Both the position numbers and the translations under genes were made by a program. Positions 1-10,874 of a stretch of DNA of 64,000 nt are shown here, piece after piece (position 1 is the first letter of the stretch; each line of letters starts with the position of its first letter). This stretch comes from Massilia sp. IC2-278 (GTDB lineage Bacteria > Pseudomonadota > Gammaproteobacteria > Burkholderiales > Burkholderiaceae_D): the NCBI RefSeq assembly GCF_020708045.1, contig NZ_JAJFES010000001.1:930001-994000 (forward strand), written 5' to 3'. The notes below the pieces were generated by a model. That model searched no databases, was not told where the DNA came from, and worked only from the letters and a program-made list of their open reading frames with translations.

Positions 1-190
1 GATCGCGCGGCGCGAAGCGAACGTGCGCGCCTTTAACGACGTGTTCGCGCTGTCGGGCATCCTGGCCATGGCCTTCCTGTCCTGGTCGCTGTTCGTGGCG
101 ATCCGTGCATCGATCCGCAACCGCCGCGAGGCCGCTGCAGCCCTTACCGCTTCCCCCAATCCGGCGCCGCCAGGCGCCACCAAGGCCTGA
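1..190 (+). CDS. MFS drug efflux permease (DHA2/EmrB type), C-terminal end only
   Basis: This is the last 62 codons of a gene that begins before the window; the frame reads from base 2 to the TGA at 188-190. The visible part holds one membrane helix (ALSGILAMAFLSWSLFVAI) followed by a short Arg-rich then Ala/Pro-rich cytoplasmic tail. That is how 14-helix DHA2 (EmrB/QacA) permeases end. The assignment leans on the next two genes, an EmrA-like adaptor and a NodT-like outer-membrane channel, which would make a complete tripartite pump exporting toxic organic compounds. The family call is inference from context because no diagnostic MFS motif lies in the visible part. Confidence 0.75.
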   Translation, partial: IARREANVRAFNDVFALSGILAMAFLSWSLFVAIRASIRNRREAAAALTASPNPAPPGATKA

Positions 191-210
191 GTCAGGCATG
201 AGTCTTGCGC

Positions 211-1551
211 ATGAACACACCGATCCATCCGACCCGCGAAGAAACCGAAGAAGCCGAAGCCAACCCGCCACCGCCAGGCGACGGCAACGACACCCAGCCG
301 GCCATGGCCACCACGCCGTCCGCCGACCCGCCACCGAGTCCGTATGCGGCAGGCGCAGCACCCACGGCAGCGACGGCAACCATTGCGCCGGCCGCCGCAC
401 CCGCAGCCCCGGAACCGCCGCCGAAGAAGATCCGCGCCACCCCGGCCGCGATCGGCATCATGATCACGGTGGCGGCGGTCGGCATCGCCCTCATCATGTG
501 GGCCTGGCACATCGGCCCCTTCAACAGCACCCGCATGAGCACCGACAACGCCTACGTGCGCGGCGCCGTCACCGTGCTCTCGCCCCAGGTGAACGGCTAC
601 GTGGCCGACGTGCTGGTCAAGGACTTCCAGTTCGTCAAGGCCGGCCAGGAACTGCTGCGCATCGACGACCGCATCTACGCCGAGCGCGTGCGCCAGGCAG
701 AGGGCCAGCTGGCGAACGCCGTGGCGCAGCTGAACAACGCCGAGCAGACCCAGGCCCAGAACACGGCCTCGGTGGGCTCGGCGCGCGCCAACCTGGCGGC
801 CGTGGAGGCCGAGCGCGCCCGCGCCCAGGCCGAGCAGGGCCGGGTCGAGGAGCTGGCCGAGCGCGGCTCGGTGTCGCTGAATGAACGCGACCGCGTGCGC
901 ACCACGGCGCGCCTGGCCGCCGCCAATGTGCTCAAGGCACAAGCCGACATCGACATCGCCCAGCAGCGCGTGAAGTCCACCACCGTCGCACGCGGCGGCC
1001 TGGAGGCGCAAGTGAGCATGGCCGAGGCCCAGCTGGCCCTGGCGAAGATCGACCTGGCCAACACCGTGGTCACGGCGCCGCGCGACGGCCAGGTAAGCGA
1101 GGCGACGGTGCGGCGCGGCCAGTACGTGACGGCCGGCTCGCAGCTGCTGTTCCTGGTGCCGGACCAGCTGTGGGTGGTGGCCAACTTCAAGGAAGGGCAA
1201 ACCTGGCGCATGCGCATCGGCCAGCCGGCGCGCTTCACGGTCGACGCCTTCGAGGGCGCGGCGCTCACCGGCCACGTGGAACAGATCGCGCCGGCCACCG
1301 GCTCCGAATTCAGCGTGCTGCGCCCGGATAACGCTTCCGGCAACTTCACCAAGGTGGTGCAGCGCCTGCCGATCCGCATCGCCATCGACCCCGGCCAGGA
1401 GCTGGCCAGGCGCCTGCGCCCCGGCATGTCGGTGACGGCCGAAGTCGATACCGGCGCCCAGCCGCGCGAAGCCGGCCGCCCGGCCAGCCCGCCTGCCGCC
1501 CAACCTGCCGTTCAGCCCGCCGCCCAGCCCACTCCGGGGACGGCGCGATGA
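211..1551 (+). CDS. HlyD/EmrA-family membrane fusion protein of a tripartite efflux pump
   Basis: The product is a 446-residue periplasmic adaptor that would link the inner-membrane permease to the outer-membrane channel. A Pro/Ala-rich cytoplasmic N-terminus (about 1-78) is followed by one membrane anchor (about 79-99). Then come a biotinyl-lipoyl-like half motif (VLVKDFQFVKAGQELLRIDD), a long Ala/Gln-rich coiled-coil hairpin (about 150-270), the second lipoyl half and a beta-barrel domain (VVANFKEGQ). The tail is Pro/Ala-rich. The start is put at ATG 211; an in-frame TTG at 205 is possible but less likely. The stop overlaps the next start (ATGA at 1548-1551), so translation is probably coupled. 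Confidence 0.9.
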   Translation: MNTPIHPTREETEEAEANPPPPGDGNDTQPAMATTPSADPPPSPYAAGAAPTAATATIAPAAAPAAPEPPPKKIRATPAAIGIMITVAAVGIALIMWAWHIGPFNSTRMSTDNAYVRGAVTVLSPQVNGYVADVLVKDFQFVKAGQELLRIDDRIYAERVRQAEGQLANAVAQLNNAEQTQAQNTASVGSARANLAAVEAERARAQAEQGRVEELAERGSVSLNERDRVRTTARLAAANVLKAQADIDIAQQRVKSTTVARGGLEAQVSMAEAQLALAKIDLANTVVTAPRDGQVSEATVRRGQYVTAGSQLLFLVPDQLWVVANFKEGQTWRMRIGQPARFTVDAFEGAALTGHVEQIAPATGSEFSVLRPDNASGNFTKVVQRLPIRIAIDPGQELARRLRPGMSVTAEVDTGAQPREAGRPASPPAAQPAVQPAAQPTPGTAR

Positions 1552-2927
1552 AGCGGCGTACCTTCAATACCGCACTGGCCATCGCTGGCATCGGCATGCT
1601 GGCCGGCTGCGCGCCGGCCTGGCGTCCGGCGCCGCCGTTGGCGAGCGTCGCGCCGCCGGAAGGCTGGCGCGAACCGAACGATGGCAGCGGGAGCGTCAAC
1701 CCGCAGTGGTGGATCGCTTTCGGCGATCCGGAACTCAACCGCCTGGTCGGCGCGGCCCTGGTGCGCAACAGCGACGTGCTGATCGCCGTGGCCAGGGTCG
1801 ACGAAGCGCGCGCCCAGGCTGAACTGGCCGAGGCGGCGCGCCTGCCGGCGCTGAACGGCGCCGTCGGACTGCAGGCCGGGCGCGCGCTGCAGGCGACCGG
1901 CATCAGCACGGCGCGCTCGGTCCAGCCTTCGCTGCAGGCCAACTGGGAACCCGATTTGTTCGGGCGCATCCGCACCCAGATCCGCGCCGCCGCATTGCAG
2001 TTCCGCGCGACCCAGGCCGAGCGCGACGCCGCCGCCCTCACGGTGGCGGCGACCACCGCGCAGAACTACATCGCCCTGCTGGCCATCGACGCCCAGTTGC
2101 GCATCACGCGCGAGACGGTGGCGTCGCGCGCCGAGGCGCTGCGCCTGGCCAGCGACCAGGCGCGCGTGGGCTATATCTCGCAGCTGCAGCTGACCCAGGC
2201 CCAGTCCGAGTACGAGGCGGTGCTGCAATCGATTCCCGAACTCGAACTGGCGATGCGGCGCCAGGAAAACGCGGTGCGCCTGCTGGCCGGGGAGCTGCCG
2301 GGCGCGGTGGAGCGCGGCAAGGCCTTCGAGGACTTGACCCTGCCGACGGTGCCGGCCGCCCTGCCCTCGCAGCTGCTGGCGCGCCGGCCCGACGTGGCCC
2401 AGCGCGCACTGCTGCTGGCGGCAAGCGACGAAGCGCTGGCCCTGCGCCGCCAGGCCTTCCTGCCGCAGGTGACCCTGAGCGCGCAGCTGGGCAGCATTCT
2501 CACCAGTTCGCTCGATTATGACCCGGTGAGCGTCTGGAGCATCGGCGGCAGCGTGCTGGCGCCGCTGTTCTCGGGCGGTCGCCTGCAGGCGCAGTACGCG
2601 GCATCGGCCTCGGTGCGCGACCAGGCCGCCTTTGCCTACCGGCGCACGGTGCTGACCGCGTTTTCCGAAGTCGAGAATGCGCTCGCCGGGGTGCCGCGTT
2701 TGCAGGACCAGGTGGGGCATGCGATGCGGCGGCGCGAGGTGCTGACCCGCTCGCTGGGGTATGCGCGCGACCGTTACCAGGCCGGGTATGCCTCGTATCT
2801 CGAGGAATTGGACGCGCAGCGCAATTTGTACCAGGTGGAGTTGGCGATGGTTACGCTGCGGCGCACACAAATCGAAAACCTGATCGGCTTGTATCGGGCG
2901 CTGGGGGGCGGATGGTCGTCGGGTTGA
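1548..2927 (+). CDS. NodT/OprM-family outer-membrane efflux lipoprotein
   Basis: This 459-residue protein is the TolC-like exit duct of the pump. It has a lipoprotein signal peptide ending in the lipobox LAGC, with acylated Cys at about residue 21. Two tandem OEP repeats rich in Ala, Gln and Arg follow; the second contains the NodT-family stretch PSQLLARRPDVAQRALLLAA. Length fits the family (450-500). It overlaps the adaptor stop by 4 bp, so the three genes form one operon. No regulator gene is visible in the window. Confidence 0.92.
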   Translation: MKRRTFNTALAIAGIGMLAGCAPAWRPAPPLASVAPPEGWREPNDGSGSVNPQWWIAFGDPELNRLVGAALVRNSDVLIAVARVDEARAQAELAEAARLPALNGAVGLQAGRALQATGISTARSVQPSLQANWEPDLFGRIRTQIRAAALQFRATQAERDAAALTVAATTAQNYIALLAIDAQLRITRETVASRAEALRLASDQARVGYISQLQLTQAQSEYEAVLQSIPELELAMRRQENAVRLLAGELPGAVERGKAFEDLTLPTVPAALPSQLLARRPDVAQRALLLAASDEALALRRQAFLPQVTLSAQLGSILTSSLDYDPVSVWSIGGSVLAPLFSGGRLQAQYAASASVRDQAAFAYRRTVLTAFSEVENALAGVPRLQDQVGHAMRRREVLTRSLGYARDRYQAGYASYLEELDAQRNLYQVELAMVTLRRTQIENLIGLYRALGGGWSSG

Positions 2928-2969
2928 CGGCCTGAAGTGCACACCTCGGAGCCGGAGCCCGGTCGCAGT

Positions 2970-3123
2970 TTTGGTTTTGTAGGGTGGGCACCTGTGCCCA
3001 CGCTGTCGTGCTTGGAGACACCAATAGAAGCCATCCTGGCCCGCGCTCCGGGCGTCCCGGTAACGTAGCCGGAGCGCACCAGTCGTACCGCGTGGGCACA
3101 GGTGCCCACCCTACAAAACCAAA
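2970..3123. repeat. GTAGGGTGGG-family inverted repeat, 33-bp perfect arms
   Basis: Arms at 2970-3002 and 3091-3123 are exact reverse complements around an 88-bp spacer. The core reads GTAGGGTGGGCACCTGTGCC and is itself nearly palindromic (GGGCACCTGTGCCC). The element fills most of the 426-bp gap between the pump operon and the bkd operon. Related pairs lie at 48398-48670 and 62860-63048, with single copies near 58381 and 15315. Confidence 0.9.
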
Positions 3124-3170
3124 CAGCGGCACATTTGGCCGATGTCGCGTCACCGGTTTCTACCGCGTAG

Positions 3171-4586
<1,416 letters not shown>

Positions 4587-4587
4587 G

Positions 4588-5673
4588 ATGGCACGCGATA
4601 GCGACAACAATACCGTGGAAAAAGACCCGGTGAACGAAGGCGCCGCCAAGGCTGGCACTTCGCAAATGACCATGATCCAGGCCCTGCGTTCGGCCATGGA
4701 CGTGATGCTGGGCCGCGACGACAACGTGGTTGTCTACGGCCAGGACGTCGGCTACTTCGGCGGCGTGTTCCGCGCCACCGACGGCCTGCAGGTCAAATAC
4801 GGCAAGCAGCGCGTGTTCGACGCGCCGATTTCCGAAGGCGGCATCGTCGGCACCGCGGTCGGCATGGGCGCCTATGGTTTGCGCCCGGTGATCGAGATCC
4901 AGTTCGCCGACTATTTCTATCCGGCGTCGGACCAGATCGTCTCGGAAGCGGCGCGCCTGCGCTACCGCTCGGCCGGCGACTTCACCGCCCCGCTGACCAT
5001 CCGCATGCCTTGCGGCGGCGGCATCTACGGCGGCCAGACCCACAGCCAGAGCCCGGAAGCCCTGTTCACCCACGTCTGTGGCCTGCGCACCGTGATGCCG
5101 TCGAACCCGTACGATGCGAAAGGCTTGCTGATTGCCGCCATCGAGAACGACGATCCGGTGATCTTCCTCGAACCCAAGCGTTTATATAACGGCCCGTTCG
5201 ACGGCCACCACGACCGTCCGGTCGTGTCCTGGGCCAAGCACCCGATGGGCGAAGTGCCCGAGGGTTACTACACCGTCCCGCTGGACAAAGCAGCCATTTT
5301 CAGGCCGGGCAACGACCTGACCGTGATCACCTACGGCACCATGGTCTGGGTGTCGGAAGCGGCGGCGCTGGAAAGCGGCGTCGACGCCGAGATCATCGAT
5401 TTGCGCACCCTGTGGCCGCTCGACCTCGACACCATCGTCGAATCGGTGAAAAAGACCGGCCGCTGCGTGGTCGTGCATGAAGCCACCCGCACGTCCGGCT
5501 TCGGCGCGGAACTGGCGGCGCTGGTGCAGGAACACTGCTTCTATCACCTGGAAGCCCCGATCGAGCGCGTCACCGGATGGGACACCCCCTACCCGCACGC
5601 GCAGGAATGGGCGTACTTCCCCGGCCCCGACCGTGTCGGCGCCGCGTTCAAACGCGCGATGGAGGCGAAATAA
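4588..5673 (+). CDS. bkdA2: Branched-chain 2-oxoacid dehydrogenase E1 beta subunit
   Basis: This is the partner subunit that completes the TPP site of the E1 heterotetramer. The 361-residue product has typical transketolase pyrimidine-domain motifs (VYGQDVGYFGGVF, FDAPISEGGIVGTAVGMG, RMPCGGGIYGG). Its C-terminal domain carries DLRTLWPLD and HEATRTSGFGAE. The ATG at 4588 lies 1 bp after the bkdA1 stop (TGAGATG), implying coupled translation. The N-terminal 35 residues are hydrophilic and longer than in pyruvate dehydrogenase E1 beta, as in other BkdA2 proteins. Confidence 0.95.
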   Translation: MARDSDNNTVEKDPVNEGAAKAGTSQMTMIQALRSAMDVMLGRDDNVVVYGQDVGYFGGVFRATDGLQVKYGKQRVFDAPISEGGIVGTAVGMGAYGLRPVIEIQFADYFYPASDQIVSEAARLRYRSAGDFTAPLTIRMPCGGGIYGGQTHSQSPEALFTHVCGLRTVMPSNPYDAKGLLIAAIENDDPVIFLEPKRLYNGPFDGHHDRPVVSWAKHPMGEVPEGYYTVPLDKAAIFRPGNDLTVITYGTMVWVSEAAALESGVDAEIIDLRTLWPLDLDTIVESVKKTGRCVVVHEATRTSGFGAELAALVQEHCFYHLEAPIERVTGWDTPYPHAQEWAYFPGPDRVGAAFKRAMEAK

Positions 5674-7059
5674 ATGGGTATTCACGTCATCAAGATGCCT
5701 GACCTCGGCGAAGGCATCGCGGAAGTCGAAGTCGTCGCCTGGCACGTCAAGCCGGGCGACATGGTCAAGGAAGACCAGGTGCTGGCCGATGTCATGACCG
5801 ACAAGGCCACCGTCGAAATCCCGTCGCCGGTGAACGGCACCGTCACTTCGCTCGGCGGCAAGCTGGGCGAAGCGATGGCCGTCGGCGCGGAACTGATCCG
5901 CCTCGAAGTCGAAGGCGCGGGCAACCACAGTGGCGAATCCGCATCGGCCAACACCGCGACCGCGGCGCGCCAGCATACGAGCAGCGCCAAGGCCTCGGGC
6001 GGAAGCAGCGACACGGTCGACGAATTCATCCCGATCACCGTCGCGCAACCGGAAACCGTGGTTACCACGGTCACCAGCGAAGCGACGGCAGCGCCGGCCA
6101 AGGCAGCACCGCAGCGCCCGAGCACGCCGGCCTACACCCAGGGCGGCCAGGCCGAGGCGCCATCGCACCACGGCCGCGCTGCCGGCGAAAAGCCGCTGGC
6201 CGCACCGGCCGTGCGCCAGCGCGCCTGGGACATGGGCATCGAGCTGCAGTACGTCACCGGCACCGGCCCGGCCGGCCGCATCCAGCACGCCGACCTCGAC
6301 GCCCACGTGGCGCGCGGCCAGCGCAAGGCAGCCGAAGGCGACCGCCGCTACGCCGTGCTCGAAGGCGAGCAAGCCATGCCGGTGATTGGCATGCGCCGCA
6401 AGATCGCCGAGAAGATGGCCGAAGCGAAGCGCCGCATCCCGCACTTCACCTACGTCGAGGAAATCGACGTCACCGAACTCGAAGCGCTGCGTGTGCAGCT
6501 GAATGCCCGCTACGCCGGCCAGCGTCCGAAGCTGACCCTGCTGCCGCTGATCATGCGCGCCGTGGTGCTGGCGATCCGCCGCTACCCGTCGGTGAACGCC
6601 CGTTTCGACGACGACGCGAATATCGTCACCACCTACAACGCCGTCCACCTGGGCATCGCCGCCCAGACCGACGCCGGTTTGATGGTGCCGGTGGTGCGCA
6701 ACGCCGAAGCGCGCGATCCGTGGTCGGCGGCAAGCGAGGTGGCGCGCCTGGCGGAAGCCGCACGCAGCGGCAAGGCCCTGCGCGAGGAACTGTCCGGCTC
6801 GACCATCACCATCACCAGCCTGGGTGCGCTGGGCGGCATCGTCACCACGCCGGTCATCAACCGGCCGGAAGTGGCGATCGTCGGCGTGAACCGCATCATC
6901 GACAAGCCGGTCATCTTGAACGGCGCCATGGTGGCGCGCAAGACCATGAACCTGTCGTCCTCGTTCGACCACCGCGTGATCGACGGCATGGTGGCGGCGG
7001 AGTTCATCCAGACCATCCGCGGCTACCTCGAGTGGCCTGCAACCCTGTTCGTGGAGTAA
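5674..7059 (+). CDS. bkdB: Dihydrolipoyl branched-chain transacylase (E2)
   Basis: This is the E2 core of the branched-chain dehydrogenase, carrying acyl groups on a swinging lipoyl arm to CoA. It has one lipoyl domain (about 1-78; lipoyl Lys44 in [10 protein letters not shown]) and a long Ala/Thr linker. A peripheral-subunit binding domain sits at about 170-210 ([19 protein letters not shown]). The catalytic acyltransferase domain ends in the active-site motif DHRVIDG. Length is 461 residues. The ATG directly follows the bkdA2 stop (TAAATG). Confidence 0.95.
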   Translation: MGIHVIKMPDLGEGIAEVEVVAWHVKPGDMVKEDQVLADVMTDKATVEIPSPVNGTVTSLGGKLGEAMAVGAELIRLEVEGAGNHSGESASANTATAARQHTSSAKASGGSSDTVDEFIPITVAQPETVVTTVTSEATAAPAKAAPQRPSTPAYTQGGQAEAPSHHGRAAGEKPLAAPAVRQRAWDMGIELQYVTGTGPAGRIQHADLDAHVARGQRKAAEGDRRYAVLEGEQAMPVIGMRRKIAEKMAEAKRRIPHFTYVEEIDVTELEALRVQLNARYAGQRPKLTLLPLIMRAVVLAIRRYPSVNARFDDDANIVTTYNAVHLGIAAQTDAGLMVPVVRNAEARDPWSAASEVARLAEAARSGKALREELSGSTITITSLGALGGIVTTPVINRPEVAIVGVNRIIDKPVILNGAMVARKTMNLSSSFDHRVIDGMVAAEFIQTIRGYLEWPATLFVE

Positions 7060-7063
7060 AGCA

Positions 7064-8461
7064 GTGAACCCTATCTCTACCAATCTGCTGGTGATCGGCG
7101 GCGGCCCCGGCGGCTATGTGGCCGCCATCCGCGCCGGCCAGCTCGGCATCAAGACCATCGTGGTCGAAGGCGCCCAGCTGGGCGGCACCTGTCTGAACAT
7201 CGGCTGCATCCCGTCGAAAGCCCTGATCCACGCCGCCGAGGAATTCGACAAGGCCCAGCACTACGCCAGCGGCTCGGCCATCGGCATCTCGGCCAGCGCG
7301 CCCAGCATCGACCTGGGCCGCACCGTGGCCTGGAAAGACGGCATCGTGAAACGCCTGACCGGCGGCGTCGGCGCCCTGCTCAAGAAGAACGACGTGCAGG
7401 TGATCAACGGCTTCGGCCGCATCCTCGACGGCAAGACGGTCGAAGTGAAACAGGCCGATGGCGAGCTGGTGCGCATCCGCTGCGAGCACCTGCTGCTGGC
7501 CGCCGGCTCCGAGGCCGTCGAGCTGCCCTTCATGCCCTATGGCGGCATGGTGGTCTCGTCGACCGAGGCGCTCTCGCCCGAAACCATACCGCAGCAGCTG
7601 GTGGTGGTCGGCGCCGGCTACATCGGCCTCGAACTCGGCACCGCCTACCGTAAACTCGGCGCGGAAGTGACGGTGGTGGAAGCGGCCGACCGCCTCCTGC
7701 CGGCATACGATGCCGAACTCACGAAGCCGGTGGGCGCGGCGATCAAGCGCCTCGGCATCGACCTGCGCCTGGGCACCTCGGTGCTCGGCCTGAACGCCGG
7801 CGGCAACGGCGTGCGCGTGCGCGAAGCCAACGGCGAAGAGACCCTGCTGTCTTGCGACCGCGTGCTGGTGGCCGTCGGCCGCCGTCCGCGCACCGGCGGC
7901 TGGGGCCTGGAATCGCTGCAGCTCGACATGAACGGGCGCGCCGTGAAGATCGACGACCAGTGCCGCACCTCGATGCGCAACGTCTGGGCCATCGGCGATT
8001 TGGCCGGCGAGCCGATGCTGGCGCACCGCGCCATGGCGCAGGGCGAAATGGTGGCCGAGATCATCGCGGGCAAGCGCCGCCACTTCACGCCGAACGCGAT
8101 TCCGGCGGTGTGCTTCACCGACCCGGAAGTGGTGGTGGTCGGCATGTCGCCGGGTGAAGCCGAGAAGGCGGGGCTGGATGTAATCAGCGCCAACTTCCCG
8201 TTCGCCGCGAACGGCCGCGCCATGACCATCGAGTCGACGGACGGTTTTGTCCGGGTGGTGGCGCGCCGCGACAACCACCTGATCGTCGGCTGGCAGGCGG
8301 TGGGACGCGCCGTTTCGGAACTGTCGGCAGCGTTCGGCCAGTCGATCGAGCTGGGCGCCACGCTGGAAGACATCGCCGGCACCATCCACGCCCACCCGAC
8401 CCTGGGCGAAGCGGTGCAGGAAGCGGCCTTGCGCGCGCTGGGGCACGCCTTGCACATCTGA
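7064..8461 (+). CDS. lpdV: Dihydrolipoyl dehydrogenase (E3) of the branched-chain complex
   Basis: This flavoprotein re-oxidises the E2 lipoyl group and passes electrons to NAD+. It has the FAD fold [10 protein letters not shown], the redox disulfide [14 protein letters not shown] (about Cys43/Cys48), the NAD fold [12 protein letters not shown], the second FAD motif [13 protein letters not shown], and the dimer-interface [13 protein letters not shown] with the catalytic His. Length is 465 residues. The start is GTG at 7064, with GGAG at 7053-7056 inside the end of bkdB. A terminator follows, closing the operon. Confidence 0.95.
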   Translation: MNPISTNLLVIGGGPGGYVAAIRAGQLGIKTIVVEGAQLGGTCLNIGCIPSKALIHAAEEFDKAQHYASGSAIGISASAPSIDLGRTVAWKDGIVKRLTGGVGALLKKNDVQVINGFGRILDGKTVEVKQADGELVRIRCEHLLLAAGSEAVELPFMPYGGMVVSSTEALSPETIPQQLVVVGAGYIGLELGTAYRKLGAEVTVVEAADRLLPAYDAELTKPVGAAIKRLGIDLRLGTSVLGLNAGGNGVRVREANGEETLLSCDRVLVAVGRRPRTGGWGLESLQLDMNGRAVKIDDQCRTSMRNVWAIGDLAGEPMLAHRAMAQGEMVAEIIAGKRRHFTPNAIPAVCFTDPEVVVVGMSPGEAEKAGLDVISANFPFAANGRAMTIESTDGFVRVVARRDNHLIVGWQAVGRAVSELSAAFGQSIELGATLEDIAGTIHAHPTLGEAVQEAALRALGHALHI

Positions 8462-8495
8462 TCCGACGACGACCGGAACCCTGAACGCGTACCTG

Positions 8496-8535
8496 CGGGG
8501 ACGAGGGATTTGTATCCTTCGTCCCCGTTTTCTTT
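8496..8535 (+). terminator. Rho-independent terminator of the bkd operon
   Basis: The stem is CGGGGACGAGGGA pairing with TCCTTCGTCCCCG (one G-U pair) across a short TTTGTA loop, followed by GTTTTCTTT. It lies 35 bp after the lpdV stop. Confidence 0.85.
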
Positions 8536-8550
8536 ATATCCCAACCATAG

Positions 8551-8568
8551 TGTCGTTTTAGTACGACA
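8551..8568. promoter_or_regulatory. Inverted repeat upstream of the first outer-membrane barrel gene
   Basis: TGTCGT-TTTAGT-ACGACA is an 18-bp palindrome in the 188-bp gap between the bkd terminator and the gene at 8723. It could be an operator, but nothing links it to a regulator. Confidence 0.25.
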
Positions 8569-8722
8569 TTTCCTGCCTAGCGTGCGGGGTGCGCGGACCA
8601 GGATGTGGCATAACGTCGCTACCGTTTGTCCTGGTTTTATCAAAAACGCACGACAAATGCGATAACCGACATGGCGGCACCGGGTGCCGCCTGATTTCCC
8701 ATTTGTGAGAAAGCCCATCATC

Positions 8723-9244
8723 ATGTTCAAGAAAATCGCAGCCGCAGCAGCCCTCGTCGTCGCTTCCTCCTCCGCCTTCGCCCAGCAAATGCCGCAGTGG
8801 TATGCCGGCGTCGACGCTTCCTCGACCAAGATCGAAGGTGCGGACCGCGAAGGCGGCGGCGGCGTCTTCATCGGCTACAACCTTAGCCCGAACTTCGCCA
8901 TCGAAGCCGGCTGGCACCGCCTGGCCGAAGCCGACCTCTACTACTGGGACCTGGACGCGCGCGCCAAGGCCAAGTTCGACCAGACCGACGTGTCGCTGAT
9001 CGGCACCCTGCCGCTGAGCAATGGCTTCGGCGTGTATGGCCGCCTTGGCTACAACCACCTGAAGATCAAGGCATCGGCGAGCGCCGGCAACGTCCGCGTG
9101 TCGCAATCGGATTCGGAAGACAAGGTCCTGTACGGCGCCGGCCTGTCGTACACCTTCAACCCGCAGATCGTCGGCCGTCTGGAAGTGCAGAAGCCGCATA
9201 GCGACATCACCAAGGTTGCGGTTGGCGTGGGCTTCAACTTCTGA
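8723..9244 (+). CDS. Small outer-membrane beta-barrel protein (OmpA/OmpW-like), paralogue 1
   Basis: The 173-residue product has a signal peptide cleaved after SSSAFA. Alternating short beta strands follow (WYAGVDASSTKIEG, GGGVFIGYNLSPNFAIEAGW, GFGVYGRLGYN), and it ends in VGVGFNF, a C-terminal aromatic outer-membrane insertion signal. The architecture fits an 8-stranded OMP_b-brl porin-like domain. It is closely related to the gene at 10267: the signal regions share MFKKIA-AAALV-ASS and both bodies share YAGVD-SSTK, DVSLIG, LSNGF and GRLEVQKP. The start is ATG 8723. A hairpin terminator follows. Substrate and function are unknown. Confidence 0.85.
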   Translation: MFKKIAAAAALVVASSSAFAQQMPQWYAGVDASSTKIEGADREGGGGVFIGYNLSPNFAIEAGWHRLAEADLYYWDLDARAKAKFDQTDVSLIGTLPLSNGFGVYGRLGYNHLKIKASASAGNVRVSQSDSEDKVLYGAGLSYTFNPQIVGRLEVQKPHSDITKVAVGVGFNF

Positions 9245-9276
9245 TCTTGCGCTTCCGGCCAGGCCGGATTCCCATG

Positions 9277-9309
9277 AAAACCCGGACCTTCGACGGTCCG
9301 GGTTTTTTT
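9277..9309 (+). terminator. Rho-independent terminator after the first barrel gene
   Basis: AAAACCCGGACC pairs with GGTCCGGGTTTT across TTCGAC, followed by a T run. This is a strong, symmetrical hairpin 33 bp after the stop. Confidence 0.9.
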
Positions 9310-9462
9310 ATGCATGGTGATTGTCGGAAATCTTTACGCTTGTGTATGGATAAGATTTCATCTGATTAATTTTCCTTTTAGAAATCAATGACATAAATAA
9401 ATATTTGCATATTGGCACGCTAATTGCTCACACGAAGGGCTCAACCTAACCGGAGATTACCC

Positions 9463-10059
9463 ATGTCACTGCGTTCCCTGAAAGCCCTGTTCGTCAGCTT
9501 GTCCCTGCTTGCTTCCACCTCGGTCTTCGCTGTGCCATTGGTCGTCAACCTGAACAACATCGACAGCGTCGGTGAAATCGGTGACCCAGGTAATACGGTC
9601 CTGACCTATGACATCGGCGCCAATTCGCTGGTAACCGGCATCACCTACGACGTCAACGTCACCGCCTACCGCCCAAGCTGGCTGGACGAACTCGGCCTGG
9701 CTTTCACCAACTCGAAAGGCACGGAAGGCGTCTTCTTCAATCCGGGAGTGGGCCTGCTCTTTGCCGGTACCGGCAGCTTTGCCGACTCGGCTGACCTGAC
9801 GGCGCTTGGCCTGGCCTTCAATGTCGGCGTCGACGGCATCCTGCGCCTCGAATTCTTCGAAGACTTCGACGACTTCGGCTTGAACCCGGACGGCCGCTGG
9901 AACTTCGGCACCATTACCTTCGACTACACGCCGGCGGAAGTCGCAGGCGAAGTGCCTGAGCCAGCCACCGCCCTGCTGCTGGGAGGCGGCGCCATGCTGA
10001 TGGGCTTTGCCAACCGCCGCCGCCGCGCTGCCAAGGCGCTTGACGCCGCAACTGCCTGA
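9463..10059 (+). CDS. PEP-CTERM sorting domain protein (exosortase substrate)
   Basis: The 198-residue exported protein has a signal peptide cleaved after TSVFA and a beta-rich body. It ends in a PEP-CTERM signal: VPEPATALLLGGG, a hydrophobic segment, then NRRRR at about residues 168-188. Such proteins are processed by an exosortase (EpsH type) and tied to exopolysaccharide-producing envelopes; the exosortase gene is not in the window. The start is ATG 9463 behind CGGAG (9451-9455). The 150-bp upstream region is strikingly AT-rich for this genome and probably holds the promoter. The tail after the Arg cluster (AAKALDAATA) is longer than usual. Confidence 0.88.
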   Translation: MSLRSLKALFVSLSLLASTSVFAVPLVVNLNNIDSVGEIGDPGNTVLTYDIGANSLVTGITYDVNVTAYRPSWLDELGLAFTNSKGTEGVFFNPGVGLLFAGTGSFADSADLTALGLAFNVGVDGILRLEFFEDFDDFGLNPDGRWNFGTITFDYTPAEVAGEVPEPATALLLGGGAMLMGFANRRRRAAKALDAATA

Positions 10060-10079
10060 TCTGTATCAACTTTTCCCGC

Positions 10080-10105
10080 AAAGGCGCCTCGGGCGCCTTT
10101 GTTCG
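10080..10105 (+). terminator. Hairpin after the PEP-CTERM gene, probable terminator
   Basis: AAAGGCGCC-TCG-GGCGCCTTT is a perfect hairpin followed by a weak T stretch (GTTCGTTT). It lies 20 bp after the stop. Confidence 0.7.
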
Positions 10106-10266
10106 TTTACGGTGGTCTTTGCCCATCGATACGCTTTCTTCAGAACGATTCCGGAACACAAAATTTAGCGTTGCCAGCAGGAAAAGTATGATCGTGCGAT
10201 AATCCGGCCCCGGCCGAAACATGGCGTTTCGGCCCTTTCCGTTTTACCGCAAGAAAAGGCATTACC

Positions 10267-10770
10267 ATGTTTAAAAAAATCGCAGTCGCAGCAGCCCTCG
10301 TCGCCGCATCGTCGGTCTCCATCGCCGCACCACAGACCCCGTTCTACGCCGGTGTCGACGTGTCTTCGACCAAGGTCGAAGGCTTCGACGACAAGGGCGG
10401 CTACGGCGCCTTCGTCGGCTACAAGCTGAACGAGAACGTCGCGGTCGAAGGCGGCTACCACCGCCTGGTCGACACCGACATCAACTTCGGCGGCTACCGC
10501 GCCGACACCACGCTCGACCAGATCGACGTTTCGCTGATCGGCAGCGTCCCACTGTCGAACGGCTTCAGCCTGTACGGCCGCATCGGCTACAACCGCCTGA
10601 ACGGCGAAATCAAGTCCGGCGGCGAAAAGGCCAAGGACCACCAGCAGAACGCCCTGTACGGCATGGGCCTGGGCTACGCCTTCACCCCGGTCGTCACCGG
10701 CCGCCTGGAAGTGCAAAAGCCTGACAGCAACGTGACCAAGCTGGTTGCCGGCGTCGCTTACGCCTTCTAA
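10267..10770 (+). CDS. Small outer-membrane beta-barrel protein, paralogue 2
   Basis: This 167-residue paralogue of the protein at 8723 has a signal peptide (cleavage after SIAA or nearby), beta-strand segments such as GGYGAFVGYKLNENVAVEGGY and FSLYGRIGYNRL, and a C-terminal strand ending VAYAF. The shared blocks (YAGVD-SSTK, DQIDVSLIG, LSNGF, GRLEVQKP) indicate a duplication. It probably forms an 8-stranded outer-membrane barrel of unknown ligand. It has its own promoter region and terminator, so it seems to be a single-gene unit. Confidence 0.85.
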   Translation: MFKKIAVAAALVAASSVSIAAPQTPFYAGVDVSSTKVEGFDDKGGYGAFVGYKLNENVAVEGGYHRLVDTDINFGGYRADTTLDQIDVSLIGSVPLSNGFSLYGRIGYNRLNGEIKSGGEKAKDHQQNALYGMGLGYAFTPVVTGRLEVQKPDSNVTKLVAGVAYAF

Positions 10771-10805
10771 ATCACGCTTGTTCCGGCGCTAAGCCGGAAG
10801 CGACG

Positions 10806-10837
10806 AAACCGGGTTGCTTGCGCAGCCCGGTTTTTTT
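10806..10837 (+). terminator. Rho-independent terminator after the second barrel gene
   Basis: AAACCGGGTTGC pairs with GCAGCCCGGTTT (one G-U pair) over a 4-base loop, followed by TTTTTTT. It is 35 bp after the stop. Confidence 0.9.
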
Positions 10838-10874
10838 ATGCCCGTATGGATGACCGGCGCTGCGGGCGGCCTGC

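Noticed and set aside
205-210. TTG 205 as the start of the HlyD-family gene
   Set aside because: ATG 211 is two codons downstream and is the ordinary choice; the TTG adds nothing recognisable.
5182-7083. A 633-codon minus-strand frame opposite bkdB and the bkdA2 end
   Set aside because: It lies entirely over well-conserved dehydrogenase genes and shows the same Gly/Ala/His/Arg shadow composition.
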